A DNA stretch of 42,799 nucleotides, from positions 1 through 42,799 of the IMG/VR virus record IMGVR_UViG_3300005288_000094. One strand, 5' to 3'. This DNA comes from a virus. Position numbers and translations under genes: made by a program. This document shows positions 6,574-14,018 of this stretch, in pieces (within the stretch, counting starts at the first letter, position 1; the number at the start of each line of letters is the position of its first letter). Below the pieces are notes generated by a model. That model was not told where the DNA came from and made no database searches. It worked only from the letters and a program-made list of their open reading frames with translations.

Positions 6574-8070
6574 GTGGCTCCTGTCCTGACGCCAGAAGAG
6601 GCAGCGGACAAGTTGAACTACCTGGAGATCACGCGTACGTCACGTGCTCAAGAGGCTGTTGAGCTGAAGCAGTATTTCCGTGGTGAGCAGCCGCTGAAAT
6701 ATGCGTCTCCCGAGTGGGCGGCAGAGCATCAGGCGAAGTTCCGGGATTTTTCGGACAACTGGTGCGAGGTGGTTGCCAACGCGAACGCTGAGCGGATTAA
6801 CCTGATTGGGTTCCGGCTGCCTGAAGACTATGGCGAGAAGGACGATTCGGGCATGTCGGAGGCTGAAAAGCTTCTGTGGGATGCGTGGCGTCGCGCTGGC
6901 ATGGAAGAGGGTATGCAGCAGGGATCCCTTGAGTCTGTCGTTGCCCGCCGAAGCTTCCTGTACGTGTGGGGTGCCGAGGATGGCGAGCCGGTCATTGCGT
7001 TCAAGGAGGCCGGCTCCTGCATCATCCAGTACGACCCGATCCGCCAGACTGACCCGATTTATGGGGTTGTCACGTGGGATGACCTGGATACGCAGCGGCA
7101 GTATGCGCACCTGTACACGAAGACGCAGGTTTTCGAGTTTTGGCGTACCCGGCTCCGGTTGAACACTCCCGGGCTGCTGCTGTCTGACGGGAACGTGACG
7201 CTGGCTGGCGGCTGGATTTTCGACGCTGAAGCTTCCGGCGATAATCACCTAGGCGTCGTGCCGCTGGTGGAGTTCCCGAACCGTCCGCAGCTCGGTCATG
7301 GTCCACTCTCGGATATTGCTGGCGTCCGGGCGATGCAGGATGCCATCAACCTGTTGTGGGCGTACCTGTTTGTTGCCGCGGACTATGCGTCGATGCCGGC
7401 GCGCGTGATTATGGGCCAGTCGCCGCCGAAGATTCCCCTGCTTGATGCGTCCGGGAACAAGATTGGCGAGCAGGTCATCGACGTGGAGCAGTTGGCTCGC
7501 GGGCGCATGTTGTGGCTGACTGGCCAGAATGCGAGCATCGGGCAGTGGGACGCGGCGAAACTGGACGTGTTCACTGATGTTGTAGAGCACGCCGTTGGTC
7601 ATATTGCCGCGCAGACCCGCACGCCGCCGCATTACCTTGTGTCGAACAAGGGGCTGTCTAACCTGTCCGGCGATGCGATCACGAACGCTGAGGCCGGGCT
7701 CGTGTCGAAGGTCAGGCAGACTATCAGCTACCTGAATCGTCCCGTGCGTGAGTCTTTCCGGCTGATCGCATTGCAGTTGGGCCAGAAGGCCCTGGCTGAG
7801 GCGTGCCGGGTTGGTACTCCGGACTGGGCCGACCCCGCGAACCGCTCTGATGCTCAGGCTGCGGACGCGATGCAGAAGAAGTCCACTATTGGCTACCCGT
7901 TCCAGTACTTGCTTGAAGAGGCTGGAAAGTCGCCGTCTGAGATCTCGCGGATTATGGACATGAAGGAGGACGAGACGCAGCGGAACATGGCCGCGGGTAT
8001 TGGTGACCTTCTGAATGCGTCCCAGCCGCCGCCCGTGAATCCGCCCGCCCCAGTTCCTGCTGAGGTTTAG
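6574..8070 (+). CDS. Portal protein (498 aa)
   Basis: The portal forms the dodecameric ring through which DNA enters and leaves the head. Family features seen are the long N-terminal part with IIQYDPIRQTDPIYGVV, the PLVEFPNRPQLGHGPLSDIAGVRAMQDAINLLWAYLFVAADY stretch, and the C-terminal HYLVSNKGLSNLSGDAI motif typical of SPP1/actinophage-type portals. I chose GTG 6574 because AGGTGA lies seven bases upstream; TTG 6568 would add two residues. The tail is Pro-rich. It is followed after 2 bp by the head morphogenesis gene. Confidence 0.9.
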   Translation: MAPVLTPEEAADKLNYLEITRTSRAQEAVELKQYFRGEQPLKYASPEWAAEHQAKFRDFSDNWCEVVANANAERINLIGFRLPEDYGEKDDSGMSEAEKLLWDAWRRAGMEEGMQQGSLESVVARRSFLYVWGAEDGEPVIAFKEAGSCIIQYDPIRQTDPIYGVVTWDDLDTQRQYAHLYTKTQVFEFWRTRLRLNTPGLLLSDGNVTLAGGWIFDAEASGDNHLGVVPLVEFPNRPQLGHGPLSDIAGVRAMQDAINLLWAYLFVAADYASMPARVIMGQSPPKIPLLDASGNKIGEQVIDVEQLARGRMLWLTGQNASIGQWDAAKLDVFTDVVEHAVGHIAAQTRTPPHYLVSNKGLSNLSGDAITNAEAGLVSKVRQTISYLNRPVRESFRLIALQLGQKALAEACRVGTPDWADPANRSDAQAADAMQKKSTIGYPFQYLLEEAGKSPSEISRIMDMKEDETQRNMAAGIGDLLNASQPPPVNPPAPVPAEV

Positions 8071-8072
8071 CC

Positions 8073-10079
8073 GTGGCGTCCGTCGCTGAGGTTGCTACTG
8101 ACTTTCAGGCGCGGCAGATCAGCCTTGCAGATCGAACCGCTGCGGCTGTGGTTGGTTTGTGGCGTGGCGTGAATCCGGCGTCAATGTCCGCGGGCTGGGG
8201 CAATGTCGCGTATCAGGCTGGCGTATTGGTGCAGCGGGCCCAGTTTGTAATGGCCGCGAATGTGGATCCGTACATGGAGTCCGTGGCGGGTGCGTTCGGC
8301 GCCGAGTCCATCACTGAGGCGGCACTGAGGCCCAATGGGTTCGCTGCCGGGTTCACTGACGACGGCCGATCCATGAACGGCCTGCTGCTGACGGGCCCGG
8401 TCAATGCCAAGCGGTCCATCGCGGGCGGCGCGACACTTACCGCTGCGATGGATGCCGGTGCTGCGGCGTTGCGGACTGCCGTGGAGTCGCAGATTGCCGG
8501 GGCTGGTTCTGCGGCGTCGATGGTGTCCATGTTCATGCGTGATGCACCACCGCCCGTGACTGCTGAGCCGATCAAGGGCGCTGGCGGGCGCATGTACATC
8601 AAGGGCTCGGATGGGCTCATGAAGCCGTACTTCCGGCCCAAGTCGTACGTGCGCATGGTGCAGGCGGGCGCGTGTTCCCGGTGCATCATCCTGGCGGGCA
8701 AGCGGTACGGCAAGGTGACGCCATTCGCTAGGCATCCACGCTGCTTCCCGGCCGGGACGATTGTCGCCGGCCCCGGCCTACTGGGCGCCACGCGGCGGTG
8801 GTACGAGGGGGAACTCACCACTCTCACTACCGCAAGCGGCGAGAACCTGTCCTTGACCGGTAATCACCCGGTACTGACACGTCGCGGGTGGGTTCCGGCG
8901 AGCCTCCTCCAGGAAGGTGACGATGTATTCCGCAGCGCCGGGACCGAGAGCGCTCACGCCCTCATAGTCCCAGACCATGATCAGGTGCCATCCCGCATTG
9001 AGGATGTATGGCGTTCGTTCAGCATGGCCGGCCTTGAGACTGTGCCAACCGCCGCCGAGTACTTCCACGGCGACGGGCAGGGCGGCGAGATCGACATTGT
9101 AAGGGCCGATGGCTCGCTGGGGGGTAACTTCCAGTCCATACTGTCGGCTGAGCATGGCGTAGAGCTCGGACTCTCCCTTGGATTGGGTCACTCCATTGAA
9201 TTCAACTCGCAGGGCGCGGCGGAGCTTGTCTATGGCGGGCATCTTTCGCTTGCGGGCGGCCTCGTTGGCGGCGCGCACTTGGAGCTTCCTTTCATCCTCG
9301 GTCATCGCGGCATTTCGCGTGACTTGGGCCTCGCCAGCGGTTCGCCGTTCGATCCCGGATTCCGCAAGGCGTCGGGCGATCACATTTCGCCCGACGCCAT
9401 ACTGGCGGGCGAGGGCATATTCGCTGGCGCCGGACTGATAGGCGGCAATGATGGCACTGACAGGAATCTCGACGGCCTTCCGCGTTGGGATGCCCCTAGC
9501 GGTCCTCTCACGATGGAGAACAGTGGCCGATACGCCAGCCTTGGCATTGATCTGCGGGATAGGCTCACCGGCCAGGTAGAGGCGGATCGCGTGGTCAAGC
9601 TTGTCCGTGCTGAGTTTAGGGGGCATGTGTACAGTCTCGATTCATCTGAGGGTTGGCACTCCGCCAACAATCTCATTGTATCAAATTGTCACTGCACGCA
9701 CATACCCGTTGACGAGGACATCGAGGACTACCCCGCGACGGACCCGAAAGCCTATTACGACTCACTGTCCCCTGGTGCCCGCGTGAAGGCGTTCGGCAAG
9801 GCTGGCGTGGAGGCTATCGACGCGGGCGCGGACATGAACCAGGTTGTCAACGCACGCCAAGGAATGTACGTCACCAAGTCGGGCCAGATGGCCACGCGCA
9901 TGGGGACGACGAAGCGCGGCCTGTATGGCGTGACGCAGACGGAGTTCACTAAGGATGGCGCGACGTCGAAGTATGGCCGCACGGTACAGGCGCGCCTCAT
10001 GCCTGAGGAAATCTTCAAGATTGCGCCAAGCCGCGAGGATGCCATCCGCCTACTGAGGCATTACGCCTACATTTTCTAA
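8073..10079 (+). CDS. MuF-type head morphogenesis protein interrupted by an intein (668 aa precursor)
   Basis: The start is GTG 8073 just after the portal stop. Residues 1-223 and 539-668 are the exteins (353 aa after splicing). The N-extein ends with the MuF core: CSRCIILAGKRYGK followed by RHPR. The C-extein begins CHCTHIPVDED, so splicing rebuilds the family motif HPRCHC. Residues 224-538 are an intein with its own evidence below. MuF proteins sit inside the head beside the portal and assist assembly or DNA ejection. Until splicing, the conserved Cys pair is separated from the HPR part, so the precursor should not fold properly. Gene order portal-MuF-scaffold-capsid is standard. Confidence 0.92.
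   Translation: MASVAEVATDFQARQISLADRTAAAVVGLWRGVNPASMSAGWGNVAYQAGVLVQRAQFVMAANVDPYMESVAGAFGAESITEAALRPNGFAAGFTDDGRSMNGLLLTGPVNAKRSIAGGATLTAAMDAGAAALRTAVESQIAGAGSAASMVSMFMRDAPPPVTAEPIKGAGGRMYIKGSDGLMKPYFRPKSYVRMVQAGACSRCIILAGKRYGKVTPFARHPRCFPAGTIVAGPGLLGATRRWYEGELTTLTTASGENLSLTGNHPVLTRRGWVPASLLQEGDDVFRSAGTESAHALIVPDHDQVPSRIEDVWRSFSMAGLETVPTAAEYFHGDGQGGEIDIVRADGSLGGNFQSILSAEHGVELGLSLGLGHSIEFNSQGAAELVYGGHLSLAGGLVGGAHLELPFILGHRGISRDLGLASGSPFDPGFRKASGDHISPDAILAGEGIFAGAGLIGGNDGTDRNLDGLPRWDAPSGPLTMENSGRYASLGIDLRDRLTGQVEADRVVKLVRAEFRGHVYSLDSSEGWHSANNLIVSNCHCTHIPVDEDIEDYPATDPKAYYDSLSPGARVKAFGKAGVEAIDAGADMNQVVNARQGMYVTKSGQMATRMGTTKRGLYGVTQTEFTKDGATSKYGRTVQARLMPEEIFKIAPSREDAIRLLRHYAYIF
8778..9626 (-). 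CDS. Vsr/EDxHD-like homing endonuclease encoded antisense inside the intein (282 aa)
   Basis: The protein has two helix-turn-helix-like units (about residues 10-47 and 53-93) followed by a basic linker and a Vsr-like nuclease core. The core shows GESELY (Glu152/Glu154), YNVDLA (Asp179), VAVEVLGGGWH (Glu188, His195), Arg204 and NAGWHLIMVW (210-219). This order matches the EDxHD/Vsr-type homing endonucleases represented by I-Bth0305I. Codons are in exact register with the intein: Asp179, Glu188 and His195 face intein Ile117, Phe108 and Val101. The C-terminal 36 residues, antisense to splicing blocks A/B, look unstructured. The start ATG (9624-9626) is antisense to intein His295; only a weak ribosome binding site is visible. 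It likely cuts intein-less MuF alleles. Confidence 0.88.
   Translation of the reverse strand: MPPKLSTDKLDHAIRLYLAGEPIPQINAKAGVSATVLHRERTARGIPTRKAVEIPVSAIIAAYQSGASEYALARQYGVGRNVIARRLAESGIERRTAGEAQVTRNAAMTEDERKLQVRAANEAARKRKMPAIDKLRRALRVEFNGVTQSKGESELYAMLSRQYGLEVTPQRAIGPYNVDLAALPVAVEVLGGGWHSLKAGHAERTPYILNAGWHLIMVWDYEGVSALGPGAAEYIVTFLEEARRNPPATCQYRVITGQGQVLAACGSESGEFPLVPPPRGAQ
9675..9683 (-). promoter_or_regulatory. Candidate extended -10 promoter for the antisense endonuclease
   Basis: On the minus strand the bases read TGATACAAT, an extended -10 (TGn followed by TACAAT, five of six matches to TATAAT). It lies about 50 bp upstream of the endonuclease ATG. On the plus strand these bases are the intein codons Ile312, Val313 and Ser314. 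No good -35 is seen. The surrounding codons are unusually AT-rich for this gene. The promoter is an inference. Confidence 0.35.
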
Positions 10080-10097
10080 CCAGGACGGAGCGCGATC

Positions 10098-10244
10098 ATG
10101 GCCCACACTGATCAGACCGGCACCACCCACCCGGACGCCGCCGACGCCGTAACAAGCGAGGGGCTGGAACACATCGACCATTGCGACGAGTGCAAGGCGC
10201 GCATGCCCTGGCTCTCCAGTAACCGGACTCCCAGTAGTCGGTAG
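10098..10244 (+). CDS. Small hypothetical protein with HxxxxC..C pattern (48 aa)
   Basis: GGAG lies seven bases upstream of ATG 10098. The product begins MAHTDQTGTTHPDAADAV and contains EHIDHCDECKARMP, a possible zinc site (HxDHCxxC). Small genes at this place between MuF and scaffold occur in related phages, without known role. A terminator-like hairpin follows. Confidence 0.55.
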   Translation: MAHTDQTGTTHPDAADAVTSEGLEHIDHCDECKARMPWLSSNRTPSSR

Positions 10245-10258
10245 CTATCAACCACCAC

Positions 10259-10289
10259 CAACCCCTTGCCGCAATGGCTGGGGGTTTTC
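10259..10289 (+). terminator. Terminator-like hairpin before the scaffold gene
   Basis: AACCCC pairs with GGGGTT and an inner GCC with GGC, giving a bulged stem followed by TTC and TT. It could be a partial terminator that lowers or separates transcription between the portal/MuF genes and the scaffold/capsid genes. The inner loop sequence CCGCAATGG recurs a few bases later as CCCGCAATGGG. Confidence 0.45.
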
Positions 10290-10325
10290 TTATGCCCGCA
10301 ATGGGCTGACGAATAGGAAAACACA

Positions 10326-11003
10326 ATGCCCGATCTCATCGCACCGCCCGCCGTAACCGATCCGCCCGCAGATCCGCCCGCGGATCCGGCAGGCACTCCC
10401 CCGGCAGATCCTCCCGTAGTCGATCCTGACGGCGTAGAGACGGACCCGGACGGCGCCGAAGCACTGGGTGATCCCGGTAAGCGCGCCCTGGATTCCATGA
10501 AGGCCAAGCTTGCCACCGAGAAGGCCGCAAAGAAGGCGCTTCAGGACAAGCTGGACGCACTCAGCGCGCCCAAGCCCGGCGACGAGCTCACCCCCGAGCA
10601 GATCAAGGCGGCGGCGAAAGCTGAAGCCATGGCCGAGCTCCGGGCGCCGCTGTTCCAGACGCAGGCGAAGTCCGCGGCGCTGGCTCTTGGGTTCAATGAC
10701 CCGGCCGACGCGCTGCTACTGCTGAGTGCAACAGATTTCGAGGTTGGTTCTGACGGCACGTTCGATGCCGAGGAACTGAACGACAAACTTTCCGACGTGC
10801 TGGCCGCAAAGCCGTACCTCGCGAAGAACAACCCAGCCGGGCAACCCGGCGACCCGGCACCGCGCACTGTGGCACCGGCCAAAGCAGGCGGATCCCCAAA
10901 GTCACCAACCATCGATGAGCGCATCGCGAAAGCACGCGCTGACGGTGATGTTGACCTCCAGATCAGCCTGCAAAACATGAAGCTCGCAAACGCGAGCCGA
11001 TAA
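10326..11003 (+). CDS. Scaffold protein (225 aa)
   Basis: TAGGAAAACACA precedes ATG 10326. The first 45 residues are a low-complexity Pro/Asp/Ala tract, followed by an Ala/Lys-rich coiled coil (about 58-110) and a C-terminal helix rich in charged residues (IDERIAKARADGDVDLQISLQNMKL). This composition and the position directly before the major capsid gene are typical of scaffolding proteins, which guide capsid assembly and then leave or are degraded. Confidence 0.85.
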   Translation: MPDLIAPPAVTDPPADPPADPAGTPPADPPVVDPDGVETDPDGAEALGDPGKRALDSMKAKLATEKAAKKALQDKLDALSAPKPGDELTPEQIKAAAKAEAMAELRAPLFQTQAKSAALALGFNDPADALLLLSATDFEVGSDGTFDAEELNDKLSDVLAAKPYLAKNNPAGQPGDPAPRTVAPAKAGGSPKSPTIDERIAKARADGDVDLQISLQNMKLANASR

Positions 11004-11027
11004 GTCCAACCTTTCTAAGGAGACATG

Positions 11028-12221
11028 ATGGCTGGAGCCATTACCGGGCTGGGAACAACCTATACCCTGCCGAACTACACGGGCGTGCTGTACCAGCTCA
11101 GCCCTTCCTCTACCCCGCTGTACTCTGCAATCGCGGGCAGCTCCAATGGCGGCGGGCAGGTTACGTCCACTGAATTTGAATGGGAGACTGCCGACCTGCG
11201 CGCACCCGATCAGAACGTTGCGCTTGAAGGTCAGGATGCGCCGAACTCTCAGGAGCGCATCCGTGGCAACGTGACCAACGTGGCGCAGATCCACCAGGAA
11301 ACTGTGGGCGTCAGCTACTCGAAGCTTGCCGCGTACGGGCAGAAGGCCGGCACGAACAACGCCGAGGTCAACCCGATCACAAACGAGCTGGATTGGCAGG
11401 TTCGCCAGATGCTCACGCAGATGGTGCGCGACATCAACTGGTCCTTCTGGAACGGCAAGTACAACAAGCCGACCGACAACACCACGAAGCGCCAGACTCG
11501 CGGCATCCTGTCCGCGCTGTCCACGAACAGGCTGACGGCTACGGGCTCCGTGGATTACACCGCGGCCACGTCGGCAACGGACACGATCACCGTGACTCAC
11601 GCACTCTCGGTGGGCGACAAGGTTGTGTTCACGAGCCGTGGCGGCGCGTCCGGCATTGTTGAGGGCCGCGTGTACTACGTGCAGTCCGTTTCCACCACCG
11701 TGTCATTCAAGGTGGCAGCTACCAGTGGCGGCACCGCTATCACGGTCGGCACTGGCGCGGGTATCGCGTTCACCAAGACCTCGGGCACGGCAACTACCCG
11801 CGACGTGATCAACAGCCTTGCTCAGTCCGTATGGGACAACGGTGGCGTGGACAACGAGATGCAGGCCGTGTTCGCGGTGAACTCGCAGCAGAAGGTGGCG
11901 ATCTCTCAGGCGTACGGCTCGCTGTACCAGGAGAACTCGCGCACCATCGGCGGCACGAACATCTCCACCGTCATCACGGACTTCGGAACCTTCGGCGTGA
12001 TGAAGGAGCGTGCGATCCGCCAGGACGCCATCGCTCTTGTCTCGCTGGATGAACTTCAGCCTGTATGGCTGGAAACTCCGGGCAAGGGTCACCTGTTCGC
12101 TGAGCCGCTGGCCAAGACTGGCGCGTTCGAAAAGACCATGCTGTACGGCGAAGTTGGCCTGAAGTACGGCGCCGAGTCGCACCACGGCATTATCACCGGC
12201 CTGAAGCTCCCGAACGCCTAG
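11028..12221 (+). CDS. Major capsid protein, SU10/DUF5309-like, with beta-rich insertion (397 aa)
   Basis: Two ATGs are adjacent; the second (11028) is five bases after AGGAG and is preferred. The sequence has the pattern of the SU10/DUF5309-type HK97-fold capsids: SSTPLYSAIAGSS near the start, EFEWETADL, DINWSFWNGKYN, and GEVGLKYGAESHHGII at the end. Residues about 166-256 are a Thr/Ser/Val-rich insertion (TDTITVTHALSVGDKVVF...GRVYYVQSVS) with beta-repeat character; it likely forms a surface domain. It is followed by connector genes. Confidence 0.9.
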   Translation: MAGAITGLGTTYTLPNYTGVLYQLSPSSTPLYSAIAGSSNGGGQVTSTEFEWETADLRAPDQNVALEGQDAPNSQERIRGNVTNVAQIHQETVGVSYSKLAAYGQKAGTNNAEVNPITNELDWQVRQMLTQMVRDINWSFWNGKYNKPTDNTTKRQTRGILSALSTNRLTATGSVDYTAATSATDTITVTHALSVGDKVVFTSRGGASGIVEGRVYYVQSVSTTVSFKVAATSGGTAITVGTGAGIAFTKTSGTATTRDVINSLAQSVWDNGGVDNEMQAVFAVNSQQKVAISQAYGSLYQENSRTIGGTNISTVITDFGTFGVMKERAIRQDAIALVSLDELQPVWLETPGKGHLFAEPLAKTGAFEKTMLYGEVGLKYGAESHHGIITGLKLPNA

Positions 12222-12236
12222 CAAGGGAGGTTGGCC

Positions 12237-12827
12237 ATGGTGGTTTTTGTTCAATCAGCGTTCGCTACCGTGGCCGACCTCCAAGCGCGGACTAAGGTCA
12301 CGTACGCCGGGGCGGACATTGACTGGGTAAACACCCTGCTCAATGACGCTTCGGCGCACCTCCGGGACATCATTGGCTGGCAGGTTTACCCCGTCAGCCA
12401 GGTGAGCTACACGACGAAGTTGCAGGCGGGAATGTTCCATCGATTCCCGCAGCACCCTGCGGCAAGCGCAACGGTTTCATACCTTGACACGTCAGGGCCC
12501 GTACCGTCCGCGCCTGCCGTGTTTGATGGCGGGTACATTCCATCAAAGTCTGGCATTGCGACCGTGACACTACTGGTTGGCTATCAACTCCCGCCCAACT
12601 CGCTGACGTCATGGTGTTGCGTGCTTGCTGCGCAGGTCATTGACGCGGTGACGAAGCTGGGGATGCTGGGCAACGGCGGGCTGTCGTCAGTCGCGATTGA
12701 TGACTTCAAGCTCACATGGTCACAGTCCGCGGAGAACGGCCTAGGCGGCTACACGCTGCCGGATCGTGTTGTGGCGCAGCTCCGGGCCGCATACGGCCCG
12801 ACGACGTACGTTACGGGCTCGCCATGA
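12237..12827 (+). CDS. Head-tail connector (adaptor) protein (196 aa)
   Basis: GGGAGG lies six bases before ATG 12237, so I prefer this start to TTG 12231. The N-terminal part (FATVADLQARTKVTY...DIDWVNTLLNDASAHLRDIIGW) is the helical pattern of gp6/gp15-type adaptors that dock beneath the portal. The middle and end are beta-rich. Position after the capsid gene supports the call. Confidence 0.8.
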   Translation: MVVFVQSAFATVADLQARTKVTYAGADIDWVNTLLNDASAHLRDIIGWQVYPVSQVSYTTKLQAGMFHRFPQHPAASATVSYLDTSGPVPSAPAVFDGGYIPSKSGIATVTLLVGYQLPPNSLTSWCCVLAAQVIDAVTKLGMLGNGGLSSVAIDDFKLTWSQSAENGLGGYTLPDRVVAQLRAAYGPTTYVTGSP

Positions 12828-13219
12828 GTACCGCATCGGCACTGACTCTCGCTGGCCGGGCGTTCCATGAGCAAATCATGGACGACTCGTGCACCATTGC
12901 CCGCGAGGGTGCACGAGTCCTTGATGAGGCGACCGGGCAATATGCGGTCACGCTGACAGCGATCTACACCGGTATGTGCCGTCTCGTGGTTCAGCCTCGC
13001 CAACCGCAGGACGCCAATGCGGTGGGCCAGGTTGAGGCGGTCACGCACGCACGCCTTGACCTGCCGGTGTCAACGTCAACCGCCGTCCGGGAAGGTGACG
13101 TCGTGACATTCACGGCGTCCATCGATCCGGCGCTAGTGGGCGTCAAGTATCGACTGCGCGGCCTCGCTGGGCAGACGCACGCAACGGCCCGCCGATTCTT
13201 TGTGGAGGCGTACACGTGA
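12824..13219 (+). CDS. Putative head-closure (stopper) protein (131 aa)
   Basis: The gene overlaps the connector by 4 bp. The product contains a small beta-barrel-like region (IYTGMCRLVVQP, VTHARLDLPVSTSTAVREGDVVTF, KYRLRGLAG) like the head-closure proteins of siphoviruses. In this gene order the second small gene after the capsid is normally the stopper. The assignment is by pattern and order. Confidence 0.65.
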   Translation: MSTASALTLAGRAFHEQIMDDSCTIAREGARVLDEATGQYAVTLTAIYTGMCRLVVQPRQPQDANAVGQVEAVTHARLDLPVSTSTAVREGDVVTFTASIDPALVGVKYRLRGLAGQTHATARRFFVEAYT

Positions 13220-13599
13220 GCTTCAGCATGGAAGTCAATGGCATCGAGCGCGTGATCGAAGCGTTCAAGCTCGCGGATAAAGTCTCTGGCGCGAACGTGA
13301 CCAAGGCTGTGGAGGTCACGTCACGCCACATCAAGGATGACGCCAAGAAGAACGCCCGCGAAATCCTGGGCGATTCGGTCAGGCATCAGGCATCCACCTA
13401 CCAATACGAGATCAAGCACCCGTCAAAGGGCATCGTTGAGGGCTGGATTGGCCCGGTGAAGGGTTGGAAGCAGGCGGCTATCCCACTGGAGTACGGGACG
13501 CCGCATACTGCCGCCAAGCCGGCCCTAGAGCCCGCGCTGACCGGCAATGTCGAGGACTTGGTAAAGGGCATCAGCATGGCGGTTGGTGAGGCCTTGTGA
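13216..13599 (+). CDS. HK97 gp10-like neck/tail-completion protein (127 aa)
   Basis: Translation starts at GTG 13216, overlapping the preceding stop. It has the HK97 gp10 pattern: an N-terminal helix (NGIERVIEAFKLADKV), DAKKNAREILGDSV, then GWKQAAIPLEYGTPHTAAKPALEPAL (EYGT.....PAL motif). These proteins act at the head-tail joint. Confidence 0.8.
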   Translation: MSFSMEVNGIERVIEAFKLADKVSGANVTKAVEVTSRHIKDDAKKNAREILGDSVRHQASTYQYEIKHPSKGIVEGWIGPVKGWKQAAIPLEYGTPHTAAKPALEPALTGNVEDLVKGISMAVGEAL

Positions 13600-14009
13600 T
13601 CCGCGCACACAAGGCGGCTATTCTCGCTCGACTGCGCGCCGATCCCCCGATGGCAAACATTGTCATCGACGGCATCGTTGACCCGAACGCGCAGCCGGTC
13701 CTGCCGCCGTATGTTGCGGTGTCGATGAACTCCGGTCGGCGCACGGTTGAGCGAGAGTCATCCGAGCAGCCCACCATGGCCGAGTTCCGGATCACCGTCC
13801 ATTCCGTGGGTATCGACGCTGATCAGGCAGGGTACTTCGCTGAGCACGTATTCAAGCAGTTCGACGCGTGGCGCCCAACGGTAGCCGGCTGGACGCCACA
13901 AGCCGTCCAGCACTCCCGATCAGCGGAAGTCCAGCCGGATACGACCGTGAATCCTGCCACGCAGTACATCACGGACGTATTCACTCTCACATCCCGCAAG
14001 GCCACCTAG
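13596..14009 (+). CDS. Tail terminator protein (137 aa)
   Basis: Translation starts at GTG 13596. The layout (short N-terminal helix, then beta strands with PYVAVSMNSGRRTVERESSEQPTMAEFRITVHSVG) and the place between the gp10-like and tail tube genes match tail terminators, which cap the tail tube and join it to the head. No catalytic motif is expected. Confidence 0.7.
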   Translation: MIRAHKAAILARLRADPPMANIVIDGIVDPNAQPVLPPYVAVSMNSGRRTVERESSEQPTMAEFRITVHSVGIDADQAGYFAEHVFKQFDAWRPTVAGWTPQAVQHSRSAEVQPDTTVNPATQYITDVFTLTSRKAT

Positions 14010-14018
14010 GAGACATCC

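Larger units (their letters stand above)
8742..9686 (+). mobile_element. Intein (315 codons) in the MuF gene, with an antisense homing endonuclease gene
   Basis: The intein starts with Cys1 (CFPAGTIVAGP, block A), has the block B motif as TGNH (residues 39-42, in LSLTGNHPVLTRRGW), block F as GHVYSLDSSEGWHSANNLIV, and ends in Asn315 followed by Cys+1 of the extein. The penultimate residue is Ser314 where most inteins have His. Residues about 61-285 between the splicing blocks resemble no sense-strand endonuclease (no LAGLIDADG or HNH motif); this stretch is instead the exact complement of the endonuclease gene on the minus strand. Boundaries come from restoring the MuF HPRCHC motif. Confidence 0.92.

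Noticed and set aside
8181-8827. Two overlapping minus-strand frames in the N-terminal MuF extein (184 and 204 codons)
   Set aside because: Low-complexity, His/Arg-rich or Ala/Pro-rich translations without motifs; they are shadows of the plus-strand MuF gene.
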